A stretch of 20,117 nucleotides of DNA from BRH-c25 sp964447145 (GTDB lineage: Bacteria > Bacillota > Clostridia > Lutisporales > Lutisporaceae): NCBI GenBank assembly GCA_964447145.1, contig CAYURW010000043.1, positions 1 to 20,117 on the forward strand, written 5' to 3'. A program made the position numbers and the translations under genes. The notes beneath the pieces are model-generated. The model ran no database searches and was not told where the DNA came from. It was given only the letters and a program-made list of their open reading frames with translations. Shown piece after piece: positions 1 through 7,973 of the stretch. Each line of letters starts with the position of its first letter. Position 1 is the stretch's first letter.

Positions 1-131
1 AGGCGAATTGCGCCTCCATACAGCAAAAGCTTCTCGGTAAGGGTAGTTTTCCCGGCATCAGGGTGGGATATTATTGCAAAAGTCCTACGCCTTTTTATTT
101 CTTTAATAGTACTCATTCGTTCAACCTGCAT
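1..131 (-). CDS. prfC: Peptide chain release factor 3, N-terminal fragment (cut by window edge)
   Basis: The first 43 codons of RF3, the translational GTPase that recycles RF1/RF2 from the ribosome after termination. The visible N-terminus reads RRRTFAIISHPDAGKTTLTE; HPDAGKTT is the G1/P-loop of the RF3/EF-G class and RRRTFAIISHPDAGKTTLTEKLL is characteristic of RF3. The rest lies beyond the left edge. The ATG at 131 is chosen because an AGGAG Shine-Dalgarno sits 6 nt upstream, inside the last codons and stop of the preceding diguanylate cyclase gene. An internal ATG six codons in is the alternative. Only 3 nt separate the two genes, so they are probably co-transcribed and translationally coupled. 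RF3 is sure; only its N-terminus can be judged. Confidence 0.88.
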   Translation of the reverse strand, partial: MQVERMSTIKEIKRRRTFAIISHPDAGKTTLTEKLLLYGGAIR

Positions 132-134
132 TTT

Positions 135-1256
135 TTACTCCTGTAAAGTGATCATGCAAACCCTGTTCCTGCCTTCCGCCTTGGCCCTGTATAGCTCTTC
201 ATCAGCCATTCTGACGACATCTTCACTGGAATTGCATTTGCTCTCAATGGTACAGCAAACCGCCCCAAAAGAACATGTTACATTTATCTCTGAATCCTGA
301 TAATCTATTACGGTATCTGATATTTTTTGTCTGATTTTTTCAAGTCTGGAATAAATACTCTTGGAATCCATTGTATTTTTGAATACAATGACAAATTCTT
401 CCCCTCCATATCTGCATACCAAATCCTCCTTGCGGACATCATTTTTGAGGATGCCTGCTATCTGTTTCAGTACAATGTCCCCGCACAGGTGACCGTACGT
501 ATCGTTTACCTTCTTGAAATGATCCAGGTCCAAAATTGTGAGGACAAAAGGCAATCCGTATGTCTTGAAGTCATACATGCAGTTATTTATTTCCTTATTG
601 AAGAACATTCTGTTATAAAGTCCCGTAAGCCCATCAAGGAATGCCATTTCCTCAAGCTTGGAATATAGCCTGGCATTTTCCAGAGACAGCCTTATTGCAA
701 TTGCCAGAGTATTCAGGTATTTGCATTTTTCCTTTTGGAAGTAGCCCCTCTTCGTGTGTTCAATAAATATGATCCCCAGCATTTCATTTTTTCCGGCCAA
801 GGGCACAGCTACTGCAGACTTGGTCTCCCCTCTTGTGCTGAAGTCTTCTTCAAGCTCCGCTTCCGTAAAAATGAACGCCTCTTTCCTATCGCCGTATTTG
901 CCGAAAAGCGATTCGCCGACAAATTCCATTGCAAGGACGTCCTTTCTTGAAAGGCTGCTGGCCTCCACCTGGTAGTTATTCCCTTTGTTTGTAAACATCG
1001 TACAATCGCTGGCCCCCAAAACCCCTATGAGCATGTCATTTATTATTGAGAACAGGTTCTTATAATCTGTCACAAGGTTGATGTATTCAAAAATATTTAT
1101 GATCGTGCTAAGCTCGTTGACCCGCTGCTCATAGAGGACATTAAGGGCAGATATCTCCTGCAGGCTTTTCTCGGCACACATCTGATAGCTGTCCAACCTG
1201 TCATTTGCTTCCCTAAGAAGCTCGCAGTTCTCTCTGTTGCAATCCCGACAGTCCAT
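135..1256 (-). CDS. GAF-GGDEF diguanylate cyclase
   Basis: A 373-residue cytoplasmic protein predicted to make cyclic di-GMP from two GTP. Residues 12-50 look like a coiled coil, about 55-196 fit a GAF sensor domain, and about 205-370 form the GGDEF domain. The active-site loop is GGEEF at 284-288, preceded by DLDHFKKVNDTYGH at 243-256 (metal and substrate binding). RKED at 275-278 lies exactly five residues before GGEEF, so the RxxD product-inhibition site is intact. There is no transmembrane segment or EAL domain. The extreme N-terminus has Cys3, Cys6 and Cys11, an unusual cluster that could bind a metal or sense redox (inference). The start ATG follows GGGGGTG. It is first in a unit with prfC. 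The activity is confident; the GAF ligand is unknown. Confidence 0.9.
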   Translation of the reverse strand: MDCRDCNRENCELLREANDRLDSYQMCAEKSLQEISALNVLYEQRVNELSTIINIFEYINLVTDYKNLFSIINDMLIGVLGASDCTMFTNKGNNYQVEASSLSRKDVLAMEFVGESLFGKYGDRKEAFIFTEAELEEDFSTRGETKSAVAVPLAGKNEMLGIIFIEHTKRGYFQKEKCKYLNTLAIAIRLSLENARLYSKLEEMAFLDGLTGLYNRMFFNKEINNCMYDFKTYGLPFVLTILDLDHFKKVNDTYGHLCGDIVLKQIAGILKNDVRKEDLVCRYGGEEFVIVFKNTMDSKSIYSRLEKIRQKISDTVIDYQDSEINVTCSFGAVCCTIESKCNSSEDVVRMADEELYRAKAEGRNRVCMITLQE

Positions 1257-1293
1257 TCCAACACCCCCGGATATTCATATGTACTTCCATTAC

Positions 1294-1322
1294 ATGATAC
1301 TATTATTTTGTTTCGACTTCAA
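1294..1322 (-). promoter_or_regulatory. Candidate sigma-A promoter for the diguanylate cyclase gene
   Basis: On the minus strand TTGAAG (1317-1322) and TATCAT (1294-1299) are separated by 17 nt, about 40 nt upstream of the start codon. TATCAT matches five of six positions of the consensus -10. The promoter would also serve prfC. Confidence 0.55.
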
Positions 1323-1398
1323 CAGCAATGTGTTCAGCACTTACGAAAAAGTATGCCCCGGTTCCTTTTTACTAAGATTTTGATTTTTCTAAATATTA

Positions 1399-1429
1399 TT
1401 GTGAAAACAAATACAATATATGTTATATT
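1399..1429 (+). promoter_or_regulatory. Candidate sigma-A promoter of psuGK
   Basis: TTGTGA at 1399-1404 and TATATT at 1424-1429 lie in a very AT-rich stretch just before psuG. The spacing of 19 nt is long; TTATAT at 1423-1428 gives 18. The ribosome binding site AGGAGG is at 1448-1453. No obvious operator or riboswitch was seen in the 205-nt gap between the divergent genes. Confidence 0.4.
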
Positions 1430-1461
1430 TGATTTATAACCCAACATAGGAGGTTTATCGG

Positions 1462-2385
1462 ATGAATAACTATACAGAATATCTGGATATTAGCAAGGAG
1501 GTGCTTGATGGGCTCAGGTATTACAAACCTATTGTCGCCCTTGAGTCTACCATTATTTCCCATGGTATGCCATATCCGGAGAATATAGAGACAGCAATTG
1601 CATTAGAGGATGTAATCCATGAGAACGGCGCAATACCGGCTACAATGGGCATAATAAAAGGCCGGATTAAAATGGGCTTGAATCGTGAAGAAATTGAGTT
1701 TTTGGCATCTTCCAAAGACGTCGTCAAGGCCAGCCGGCGCGATATTCCTTATATTGTTGCCATGGGCCTTACAGGTGGCACTACGGTTGCTGCAACCATG
1801 ATCCTTTCGCAATATGCCGGCATTCGTGTTTTTGCTACCGGCGGCATGGGCGGTGTACATCGGGGGGCAGACAAAAGCTTTGATGTATCGGCAGACCTTA
1901 AGGAGCTTTCTATCACAAATGTTGCAGTAGTATGTTCCGGGGTAAAGGCGATCCTCGATATCAGGCTCACTCTCGAAAAGCTTGAAACCCTTGGTGTTCC
2001 GGTTATAGGATACCGCACAGATGACTTCCCGGCCTTCTACACTAGAGAAAGCGGCTTCAAGGTCCCAATGAGACTGGACAGCCCCCGGGATTTTGCACGG
2101 ACCATGAAAAGCAAATGGGACCTCAACCTGGATGGAGGAATAATGATAGCCAACCCTATTCCCAAACAATATGAAGCCAAAAAGGATGTAATTGATGAAG
2201 CAATTGATTCGGCCCTGCTGGAAGCTGAAAAAAACGGAATAAAGGGCAAGGCTGTTACCCCCTATCTTCTTGATAAGGTCAAAGAAATTACAGCAGGAGA
2301 AAGCCTTAAGGCCAATATTGCCCTGGTAAAGAACAATGCGACATTGGCCGCCCAAATAGCTGCGGAATACAGCAAATTTGAATAG
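1462..2385 (+). CDS. psuG: Pseudouridine-5'-phosphate glycosidase
   Basis: A 307-residue enzyme that reversibly splits the C-C glycosidic bond of pseudouridine 5'-phosphate to uracil and ribose 5-phosphate. The length matches the family. Family signatures are the N-terminal PIVALESTIISHGMPYPEN (Glu28 corresponds to the catalytic acid), GLTGGTTVAATM near 102-113, the central FATGGMGGVHRGAD, and SGVKAILDI, in which Lys162 corresponds to the Schiff-base lysine (Lys166 in E. coli PsuG). AGGAGG lies 8 nt before the ATG. The next gene, 27 nt downstream, encodes a PfkB kinase fitting PsuK, which supplies the substrate. No transporter or regulator gene accompanies the pair here, so pseudouridine uptake must be encoded elsewhere or the source is internal RNA turnover. 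Confidence 0.95.
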   Translation: MNNYTEYLDISKEVLDGLRYYKPIVALESTIISHGMPYPENIETAIALEDVIHENGAIPATMGIIKGRIKMGLNREEIEFLASSKDVVKASRRDIPYIVAMGLTGGTTVAATMILSQYAGIRVFATGGMGGVHRGADKSFDVSADLKELSITNVAVVCSGVKAILDIRLTLEKLETLGVPVIGYRTDDFPAFYTRESGFKVPMRLDSPRDFARTMKSKWDLNLDGGIMIANPIPKQYEAKKDVIDEAIDSALLEAEKNGIKGKAVTPYLLDKVKEITAGESLKANIALVKNNATLAAQIAAEYSKFE

Positions 2386-2412
2386 TACAATAATTTTTTG
2401 GAGTGAACCTCT

Positions 2413-3360
2413 TTGAACGGATATATAGTAACTGCAGGTGGAATAAATGCAGACATAAAGGGCAAATCCTTTGGAAACATGGTACTAGGCAGTTCCAATC
2501 CCGGCATAATAGAAATAAGTCCGGGAGGTGTTGCATGCAATATTGCCCGCAATCTGGCGCTTCTAAATGTCCCTGTTATTCTTCTTTCTGCTATAGGCTC
2601 CGACCCTCAAGGCTCAAAAGTTCTACAGGATACCGAAAGCTGCGGTGTCAATGTAGATCATGTTCTTAATGTCAACGGCAGACTTACAGGAACCTATATT
2701 GCTCTATTGGACAATATGGGAGAAATGACGGCGGCCCTTTCAGATATGAGGGTATTGGAAAACCTTGATGAAAGCTATTTCAAATCCAAGCTCGATATAA
2801 TTGAGAGGGCATCGTTTATTGTGTGCGATGCCAACCTGCCTGAAGAATCCATAAAGTTCCTCATTTCTGCAGGCAACTCCTATTCAGTGCCTGTGTGCCT
2901 TGAGCCTGTCTCTGTTAGCAAAGCAGCAAAGCTGAGGCATTGTCTGAAGGGAGTTGATTATATTAAACCCAACCTGGATGAACTCTCTGCACTGACCGGC
3001 ACAGATCCAAAAAATGCTGAAGCCGAGCCTATGGCAGCTCGGCTTCTAAAAACAGGTGTCAAAAACATAATTACTTCCCTTGGGAAAGAAGGTTTATGTT
3101 ATACAAATGCCCGGGGGAGCAAATATTACCGAAGCCTTCCTGCCCGGGTGACAGATGTGACCGGTGCAGGAGACTCTTTGACAGCAGGTTTCCTTTATGG
3201 ATTATTGAGGCACGGAGCATCCGATAAAGCTTTGTTATTTGGATTGGCAGCGGCCGCAATTACATTGGACTCAAAAGAAACTGTCAATCCCCTCTTATCA
3301 GAAAACAGAATCACGGAATCGGTTTGCGATTACATCAGGGCTTATGGTCCAGTGATTTGA
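2413..3360 (+). CDS. psuK: Pseudouridine kinase (PfkB family)
   Basis: A 315-residue ribokinase/PfkB-fold sugar kinase. Visible motifs are the N-terminal GGINADIKGK, the first PfkB signature SPGGVACNIARNLA (about 36-49), KPNLDE (185-190), and the C-terminal signature DVTGAGDSLTAGF (248-260) with catalytic base Asp254 in the GAGD anion hole. The family phosphorylates many nucleosides and sugars; pseudouridine is inferred from the position directly behind psuG. The start is a TTG at 2413 because GGAG at 2400-2403 is 9 nt upstream and no in-frame ATG fits. Unlike some relatives it has no N-terminal helix-turn-helix extension. Its TGA ends one base before the stop codon of the opposing FolD-type gene. 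Confidence 0.88.
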   Translation: MNGYIVTAGGINADIKGKSFGNMVLGSSNPGIIEISPGGVACNIARNLALLNVPVILLSAIGSDPQGSKVLQDTESCGVNVDHVLNVNGRLTGTYIALLDNMGEMTAALSDMRVLENLDESYFKSKLDIIERASFIVCDANLPEESIKFLISAGNSYSVPVCLEPVSVSKAAKLRHCLKGVDYIKPNLDELSALTGTDPKNAEAEPMAARLLKTGVKNIITSLGKEGLCYTNARGSKYYRSLPARVTDVTGAGDSLTAGFLYGLLRHGASDKALLFGLAAAAITLDSKETVNPLLSENRITESVCDYIRAYGPVI

Positions 3361-3361
3361 C

Positions 3362-4231
3362 TTATTTATGTTTTTTGTTCATGTTTTCCTGAAGGCAAAA
3401 TGCAGCCTCAACAACATGCTTAAGCAGCACCATAGCCGTCACAGAACCTACTCCACCTGGAACAGGTGTGATCCTTCCCGCAATGTCCTTTACATTTTCA
3501 AAGTCGACATCCCCGCAAATACCGCCCTCCGGCGCCCCGTTCACTCCTACGTCTATGACAACGGCCCCATGCTTAATATAATCAGCCCCTATAGCCCTTG
3601 CCTTTCCAATTGCAGCTATAACTATATCAGCTTCGGATACAACTTTTTTTATGTTCTTTGTCTTTGAATGGCATATGGTTACAGTAGCATTTTCCTTAAG
3701 GAGCATCATGCTAAGGGGTTTCCCTACAACCATGCTTCTTCCGATTACAACAACATTTTCACCTTGAAGGTTTATCCCAAAATACTTTATTGTTTCTATG
3801 ACCGCTTCAGGAGTGCACGGTTCAAAACCGGAACTGTCCCCCTCAAATACCTTTGCCAGATTATACGGGCTCATGCAATCAATATCCTTTGAGGGATCAA
3901 TTTTGTGCCTTATCCCATCCTCATCAATATGCGAAGGAAGGGGCCTGAATACTAATATGCCATGTATGCCCTCATCTTTGTTGGCAGTATCCATAACCTT
4001 AATAAAATCTTCATTGCTGACACTTTCGGGAAGTACTATTTCCTTATGATCTATCCTCAATCCTTCGCAACTCTTGATTATGCCTTTTTCGTAGGAAACA
4101 TCCTCCGGCCTTTCACCGGCCCTGATTATGCAAAGCCTGGGCCTTGAGCCATTATCTGAAAGAAATTTGATTTTTTGAAATAATCCGCCTTTGATGCTCT
4201 CTGAAACCTCCCTGCAATTTAAGACAGCCAT
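3362..4231 (-). CDS. folD: FolD-family methylenetetrahydrofolate dehydrogenase, variant active site
   Basis: A 289-residue protein with the length and fold of FolD, which normally oxidises 5,10-methylene-THF and hydrolyses 5,10-methenyl-THF in one-carbon metabolism. The Rossmann signature GRSMVVGKP (164-172) and C-terminal TPVPGGVGSVTAM (255-267) are intact. In the folate site, however, the conserved Y-x3-K is broken: Tyr47 is present but position 51, where the catalytic lysine belongs, is Ile. The usual V-Q-L-P-L-P is VFRPLP (94-99), so the conserved Gln is Phe. It may therefore be a monofunctional dehydrogenase or have another substrate. The ATG at 4231 is chosen for the AAGGAG 10 nt upstream; a TTG at 4252 would add seven residues. 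It follows pckA by 24 nt and is probably co-transcribed. Family sure, function uncertain. Confidence 0.85.
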   Translation of the reverse strand: MAVLNCREVSESIKGGLFQKIKFLSDNGSRPRLCIIRAGERPEDVSYEKGIIKSCEGLRIDHKEIVLPESVSNEDFIKVMDTANKDEGIHGILVFRPLPSHIDEDGIRHKIDPSKDIDCMSPYNLAKVFEGDSSGFEPCTPEAVIETIKYFGINLQGENVVVIGRSMVVGKPLSMMLLKENATVTICHSKTKNIKKVVSEADIVIAAIGKARAIGADYIKHGAVVIDVGVNGAPEGGICGDVDFENVKDIAGRITPVPGGVGSVTAMVLLKHVVEAAFCLQENMNKKHK

Positions 4232-4255
4232 GGACTTACCGCTCCTTTTCAAATA

Positions 4256-5806
4256 CTATTTTGCTATTGGCCCTGCATTTGCTATGTCTCCCGATACATC
4301 CTCAAATTTTTGGAAATTCGTGTTAAAATCCCTGGTAAGCTTTATTGCAGTCTTTTCATATTCTGATTTATCCTGCCACACATTGACCGGCTTAAGAATT
4401 TCCGGGGGTACTCCGGGGCATTCTACAGGAATAGACAACCCGAATATGGGGTCTGTTTCGTAGCCTACATTGTCAAGCTCTCCATGGATCGCAGCACTTA
4501 CCATAGCCCTGGTATAAGATAGCTTCATACGTTTCCCGACGCCGTAAGAGCCTCCGCTCCAGCCAGTATTGACAAGGAATACATTTGAATGGTTTTCATC
4601 AATTTTAGCTCCTAAAAGTTCAGCATAGACCTGAGGCTTCATAGGCATAAATGGCGCTCCGAAGCAAGTGGAAAATGTCGCCGTAGGCTCTATGATTCCC
4701 CGTTCTGTTCCCGCTAGCTTGCTTGTATAGCCTGAAATAAAATGGTACATTGCCTGTTCCTTTGTAAGCTTTGATATCGGAGGCATAACCCCGGTAGCAT
4801 CAGCTGTAAGGAACACAATTGTGGAAGGATTGCCTCCCTCTCCTTCTTCGACTGCACCGTCAATATATGTTACCGGATATCCTGCCCTTGTATTCTCCGT
4901 ATATTTTTCGCTATCAAAATCCGGGACACCGGTCTCGGAGTCCAAGACTACATTTTCCAATAAAGTACCAAATCTGATTGCGTTCCAGATCTGCGGCTCA
5001 TTTTCTTTTGAAAGCCTTATGCATTTTGCATAACAGCCTCCTTCGAAATTAAATACTCCCTTATCCGTCCATCCATGCTCGTCATCACCAATAAGCCTTC
5101 TTCCCTCATCAGCGGATAAGGTTGTCTTCCCCGTACCTGATAATCCGAAGAACAATGCCACGTCACCGTTTTTCCCCAGGTTGGCGGAACAGTGCATAGG
5201 CATAACGCCTTTCTGGGGAAGAATAAAGTTCATAGTCGTAAAGACCGCCTTTTTTATCTCGCCGCAATACATGGAGCCGCCTATCAGAATAATTTTCTTC
5301 ACAAAATTCAGTATGATAAAGGCCTCTGAATTTACACCCTCCGCAGCCCCATCTGCATAACATCCCGGAGCGGCAATAACGGTATATTCGGGCTCAAATC
5401 CCTCTAATTCACCTTCCTTTGGCTTGATGAACAGATTCTGAGCAAAAAGATTCTGGCTTGCCAGTTCATTTATTACCCTAACAGGCATTCTGTAATTTCT
5501 GTCTGCCCCCACAAAGCCGTCAAATATGAAAATCTCCCTGTCTTTTAAGTATTTGAGAGCCTTATTGTACAGGTTATCAAATTTTTCCTGGCTTATAGCC
5601 ACGTTGCTCTTTCCCCAATCTACCTTATCGTGAATACTGGGGTCATCAACAATAAACCTGTCTCCCGGAGATCTGCCGGTGTACTTGCCCGTATTTATAT
5701 TAAGGGCCCCTGTATCAGTAAGCTCGGCTCCCTCCTTTTTCAAAGCGAATTCTACAAGCTTTCCCGCTGTAAGATTGTGATGCACCTTTTTCCCTATGTT
5801 CTCCAA
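4256..5806 (-). CDS. pckA: Phosphoenolpyruvate carboxykinase (ATP)
   Basis: A 516-residue ATP-type PEPCK interconverting oxaloacetate plus ATP with PEP, CO2 and ADP; in anaerobes it may run in either direction. The substrate-binding RSPGDRF is at 45-51, the kinase-1a loop GLSGTGKTTLSAD at 221-233, the kinase-2/metal motif GDDEHGW at 240-246, and GGCYAK follows at 257-262. These distinguish it from the GTP-type enzyme. Length is slightly below the usual 525-540. The chosen start is a TTG at 5806 with GGGGGTG 11 nt upstream; a GTG seven codons downstream is an alternative. A 218-nt gap with a candidate promoter separates it from cobC, and the FolD-family gene follows 24 nt behind. Confidence 0.95.
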   Translation of the reverse strand: MENIGKKVHHNLTAGKLVEFALKKEGAELTDTGALNINTGKYTGRSPGDRFIVDDPSIHDKVDWGKSNVAISQEKFDNLYNKALKYLKDREIFIFDGFVGADRNYRMPVRVINELASQNLFAQNLFIKPKEGELEGFEPEYTVIAAPGCYADGAAEGVNSEAFIILNFVKKIILIGGSMYCGEIKKAVFTTMNFILPQKGVMPMHCSANLGKNGDVALFFGLSGTGKTTLSADEGRRLIGDDEHGWTDKGVFNFEGGCYAKCIRLSKENEPQIWNAIRFGTLLENVVLDSETGVPDFDSEKYTENTRAGYPVTYIDGAVEEGEGGNPSTIVFLTADATGVMPPISKLTKEQAMYHFISGYTSKLAGTERGIIEPTATFSTCFGAPFMPMKPQVYAELLGAKIDENHSNVFLVNTGWSGGSYGVGKRMKLSYTRAMVSAAIHGELDNVGYETDPIFGLSIPVECPGVPPEILKPVNVWQDKSEYEKTAIKLTRDFNTNFQKFEDVSGDIANAGPIAK

Positions 5807-5903
5807 TTTTTAAAATGACACCCCCATATCTTTTTATATAGCATTGCCAGAGACAATAATCTTATGAATATTTAACTAAATTGCTTCGGCACCGCACAAA
5901 GAC

Positions 5904-5932
5904 ATTATATATCATAAAATTACCCTATTCCA
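5904..5932 (-). promoter_or_regulatory. Candidate promoter of pckA
   Basis: A perfect TATAAT lies on the minus strand at 5904-5909, about 100 nt upstream of the pckA start. At 17 nt spacing the -35 would be TGGAAT (5927-5932), a weak match, so the promoter may need an activator. No clear terminator for the upstream cob operon is visible in this 218-nt gap. Confidence 0.42.
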
Positions 5933-6024
5933 GCTTTTTCACAAATATATCATTTTGACTAAATTGTATGCGAGCACGTTTCGACCGCAGAATAATGCTG
6001 TATTGTGACACTAATATCCGTTTT

Positions 6025-6636
6025 TTACCGGCCGCAGTTTATTTTGTGTATAATACAACACCCCATATCATCTATTTCGTAGTGGCTATATTTGCCTTGC
6101 TCCGCAGTAAAACTCCAGCTATGCTCAGCTCCCAGCCCCATAAGCACCAAAGGTATTATCCTCATTGTTCCCTGATGGGATACGACCAACACCCTTTTAC
6201 CTCTGTAATCTTTCAATATATCCTCAACACTGTCTTTTACCCGTGCATACATATCTGAAAAGCTTTCCCCTCCGGGGGGAGCTGCCCCTTCCCAATCGCT
6301 ACCCCATTTTTCCCATTCATAATTGAACTTCCTGCTGATTTTGCTGCTTGACATGCCCTCCCAATCGCCAAAATTTAGCTCTCTCAGGCGATCATCTCTG
6401 ACAATTGCATCAAGATCATACCTGCTGACAATAGCTGCAGTTATGATTGATCTCCTCAGGCTGCTTGATATGACAGCATCAAAGCTGATATTCTGCAGTA
6501 TATCCGCCAATTCTTCCGTCTGCTGGATTCCTTTTTCATTCATCTCACAATCAGTCCAGCCGCAATACTCCCCTTTTGCGTTCAGTTCTGTTTCCCCATG
6601 CCTTATCAAATACAACTCAGTTTTGCTGTTTTTCAT
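6025..6636 (-). CDS. cobC: Alpha-ribazole phosphatase, histidine phosphatase family
   Basis: A 203-residue phosphoglycerate-mutase-like phosphatase. LIRHGETELNAKGE at the N-terminus holds the phosphohistidine (His13, RHG at 12-14). SSSLRRS with Arg62, the acid in ELNFGDWEG (about 86) and VVSHQGT with His154 complete the phosphate pocket. The family is broad; alpha-ribazole 5'-phosphate (or cobalamin 5'-phosphate) phosphatase is inferred from its place as last gene of a cobT-cobU-cobS-cobC operon, where it would finish the nucleotide loop. The ATG at 6636 has AAGGAG 6 nt upstream, and the cobS stop lies inside that ribosome binding site, which suggests coupling. No terminator hairpin was seen downstream. 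Confidence 0.87.
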   Translation of the reverse strand: MKNSKTELYLIRHGETELNAKGEYCGWTDCEMNEKGIQQTEELADILQNISFDAVISSSLRRSIITAAIVSRYDLDAIVRDDRLRELNFGDWEGMSSSKISRKFNYEWEKWGSDWEGAAPPGGESFSDMYARVKDSVEDILKDYRGKRVLVVSHQGTMRIIPLVLMGLGAEHSWSFTAEQGKYSHYEIDDMGCCIIHKINCGR

Positions 6637-6646
6637 ATTATGCTCC

Positions 6647-7384
6647 TTACTGCAGCAATGCCATGATCAGTATAAAAATGATTTCAAAAAGCTCATTGGC
6701 TGCGCCTAATGTATCCCCGGTCATTCCGTTCAGTTTTGAATATATGAAGCTCCTGTACAGAAAACAAAAAATTAAACATATGCCAAAGGCTACAATGCCC
6801 AATATTCCCGAAAAGGCAAAAATCGACATAACCCCGATAGCCGTTGCCAACAGGGTCGTTCCTGTGCTTTGTTTTCCTAGATACAGCCCCCCCAGGCCGG
6901 GACCGGAGCGGGCATAAACAGAGGTCTTCATAAGCAGCACCATAAGGGTCCTTGAGGCTGCCGGAGAAAGAAGCACAGCATTATAGAGACCCCTTCCGGC
7001 AAGCATTGCAAGAAGAGACAGCCTCAGAAGAAAATCAAACAGTATTGCTATGGTCCCATTGGTGCCTATCCTGCTGTCCCTCATTATTTCGAGGATCCTA
7101 TCCCCGGTGCGGGATGAAAAAATGCCGTCACAGGTATCGGCAAGTCCGTCAGTATGAAGGGCACCTGTTATGAATATACCTGCAAGGAGGCAGCATATGA
7201 TAGGAAAAATCCCTCCCAGTATCATTGAGGAAATAACTAGTACAGCAAGGTCAAGGGCTCCTATTATCAACCCCACAATAGGGAAAAACACGACCCCTTT
7301 TGCAAAGTCCTCCTCATTGGCCTTAAGACTTGGATTAATTGATATTTTGGTCAAAAACTGCAGGGTAAGAATGAATATCTTCAT
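6647..7384 (-). CDS. cobS: Adenosylcobinamide-GDP ribazoletransferase (cobalamin synthase)
   Basis: A 245-residue polytopic membrane protein joining adenosylcobinamide-GDP with alpha-ribazole (or its phosphate) to make adenosylcobalamin (phosphate). The diagnostic TGALHTDGLADTCDGI lies at 73-88, MRDSRIGTNG at 101-110, and the C-terminal NGMTGDTLGA at 219-228. Between these are hydrophobic segments consistent with five to seven membrane spans. Length matches E. coli CobS (about 247). AGGTGG sits 6 nt before the ATG and overlaps the end of cobU; the genes are 10 nt apart. It acts at the membrane on CobU and CobT products. Confidence 0.95.
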   Translation of the reverse strand: MKIFILTLQFLTKISINPSLKANEEDFAKGVVFFPIVGLIIGALDLAVLVISSMILGGIFPIICCLLAGIFITGALHTDGLADTCDGIFSSRTGDRILEIMRDSRIGTNGTIAILFDFLLRLSLLAMLAGRGLYNAVLLSPAASRTLMVLLMKTSVYARSGPGLGGLYLGKQSTGTTLLATAIGVMSIFAFSGILGIVAFGICLIFCFLYRSFIYSKLNGMTGDTLGAANELFEIIFILIMALLQ

Positions 7385-7394
7385 ATTTAACCAC

Positions 7395-7955
7395 CTATTT
7401 CAGCTTCAGCGGGATACCGCATATAGTGACATACACTTCATCGCAATGTTCCGCAAGGTACTGATTGACCCTGCCTGCAATATCTCTGAAAGCTCTTCCC
7501 AGGGTGTTTTCGGGGACAATCCCGCTTCCAATTTCATTTGTAACCATTATTGTCGCTGCTTTGGATTTTTTAATCCCTCTCATGAGGCTTTCGATCTCTT
7601 GCTGTATGGATCTCTCAGCTTCCTCAAAAGCTTCACAGTCCGCATTCCCGGATTCCAAACCCGGATTATCCAGAAGAAGGTTTGTTACCATGACTGTTAT
7701 ACAATCAAGGAGAATCGTGTTGTATTCGCTGTCCTTTTTTTCTATCACAGGGCCAAGGCATTTATATCCTTCGTAGGTGTCCCATCCGGCAGGCCTCAAA
7801 TCCCTGTGCCTTTTTACCCTATTTTCCATTTCTTCGTCAAAGGGTATTGACGTGGCAATATATAAAACTCTACCAGCAGATCCTTTTGCCAGGCCTTCCG
7901 CAAAACTGCTTTTTCCGCTTCTTGCCCCTCCTGTTATCAGTATGGATTTCCCCAT
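7395..7955 (-). CDS. cobU: Adenosylcobinamide kinase / adenosylcobinamide-phosphate guanylyltransferase
   Basis: A 186-residue bifunctional enzyme that phosphorylates adenosylcobinamide and transfers GMP to give adenosylcobinamide-GDP. The P-loop GGARSGKS is at 9-16. RVKRHRDLRP contains His50, equivalent to the guanylylated His46 of Salmonella CobU. The C-terminal pattern TNEIGSGIVPENTLGRAFRD followed by GRVNQYLA is typical. The ATG at 7955 follows GGGAG by 8 nt. It lies 18 nt after cobT and 10 nt before cobS. Presence of the kinase activity permits salvage of cobinamide as well as de novo synthesis. Confidence 0.95.
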   Translation of the reverse strand: MGKSILITGGARSGKSSFAEGLAKGSAGRVLYIATSIPFDEEMENRVKRHRDLRPAGWDTYEGYKCLGPVIEKKDSEYNTILLDCITVMVTNLLLDNPGLESGNADCEAFEEAERSIQQEIESLMRGIKKSKAATIMVTNEIGSGIVPENTLGRAFRDIAGRVNQYLAEHCDEVYVTICGIPLKLK

Positions 7956-7973
7956 AATATGATCTCCCTTTTA

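Noticed and set aside
1603..2355. Long minus-strand open frame opposite psuG
   Set aside because: It is antisense to a clear psuG, has no ribosome site, and its translation resembles no family.
5968..6258. Plus-strand frame across the end of cobC and the pckA leader
   Set aside because: It is antisense to cobC for most of its length, lacks a ribosome site and looks non-coding.
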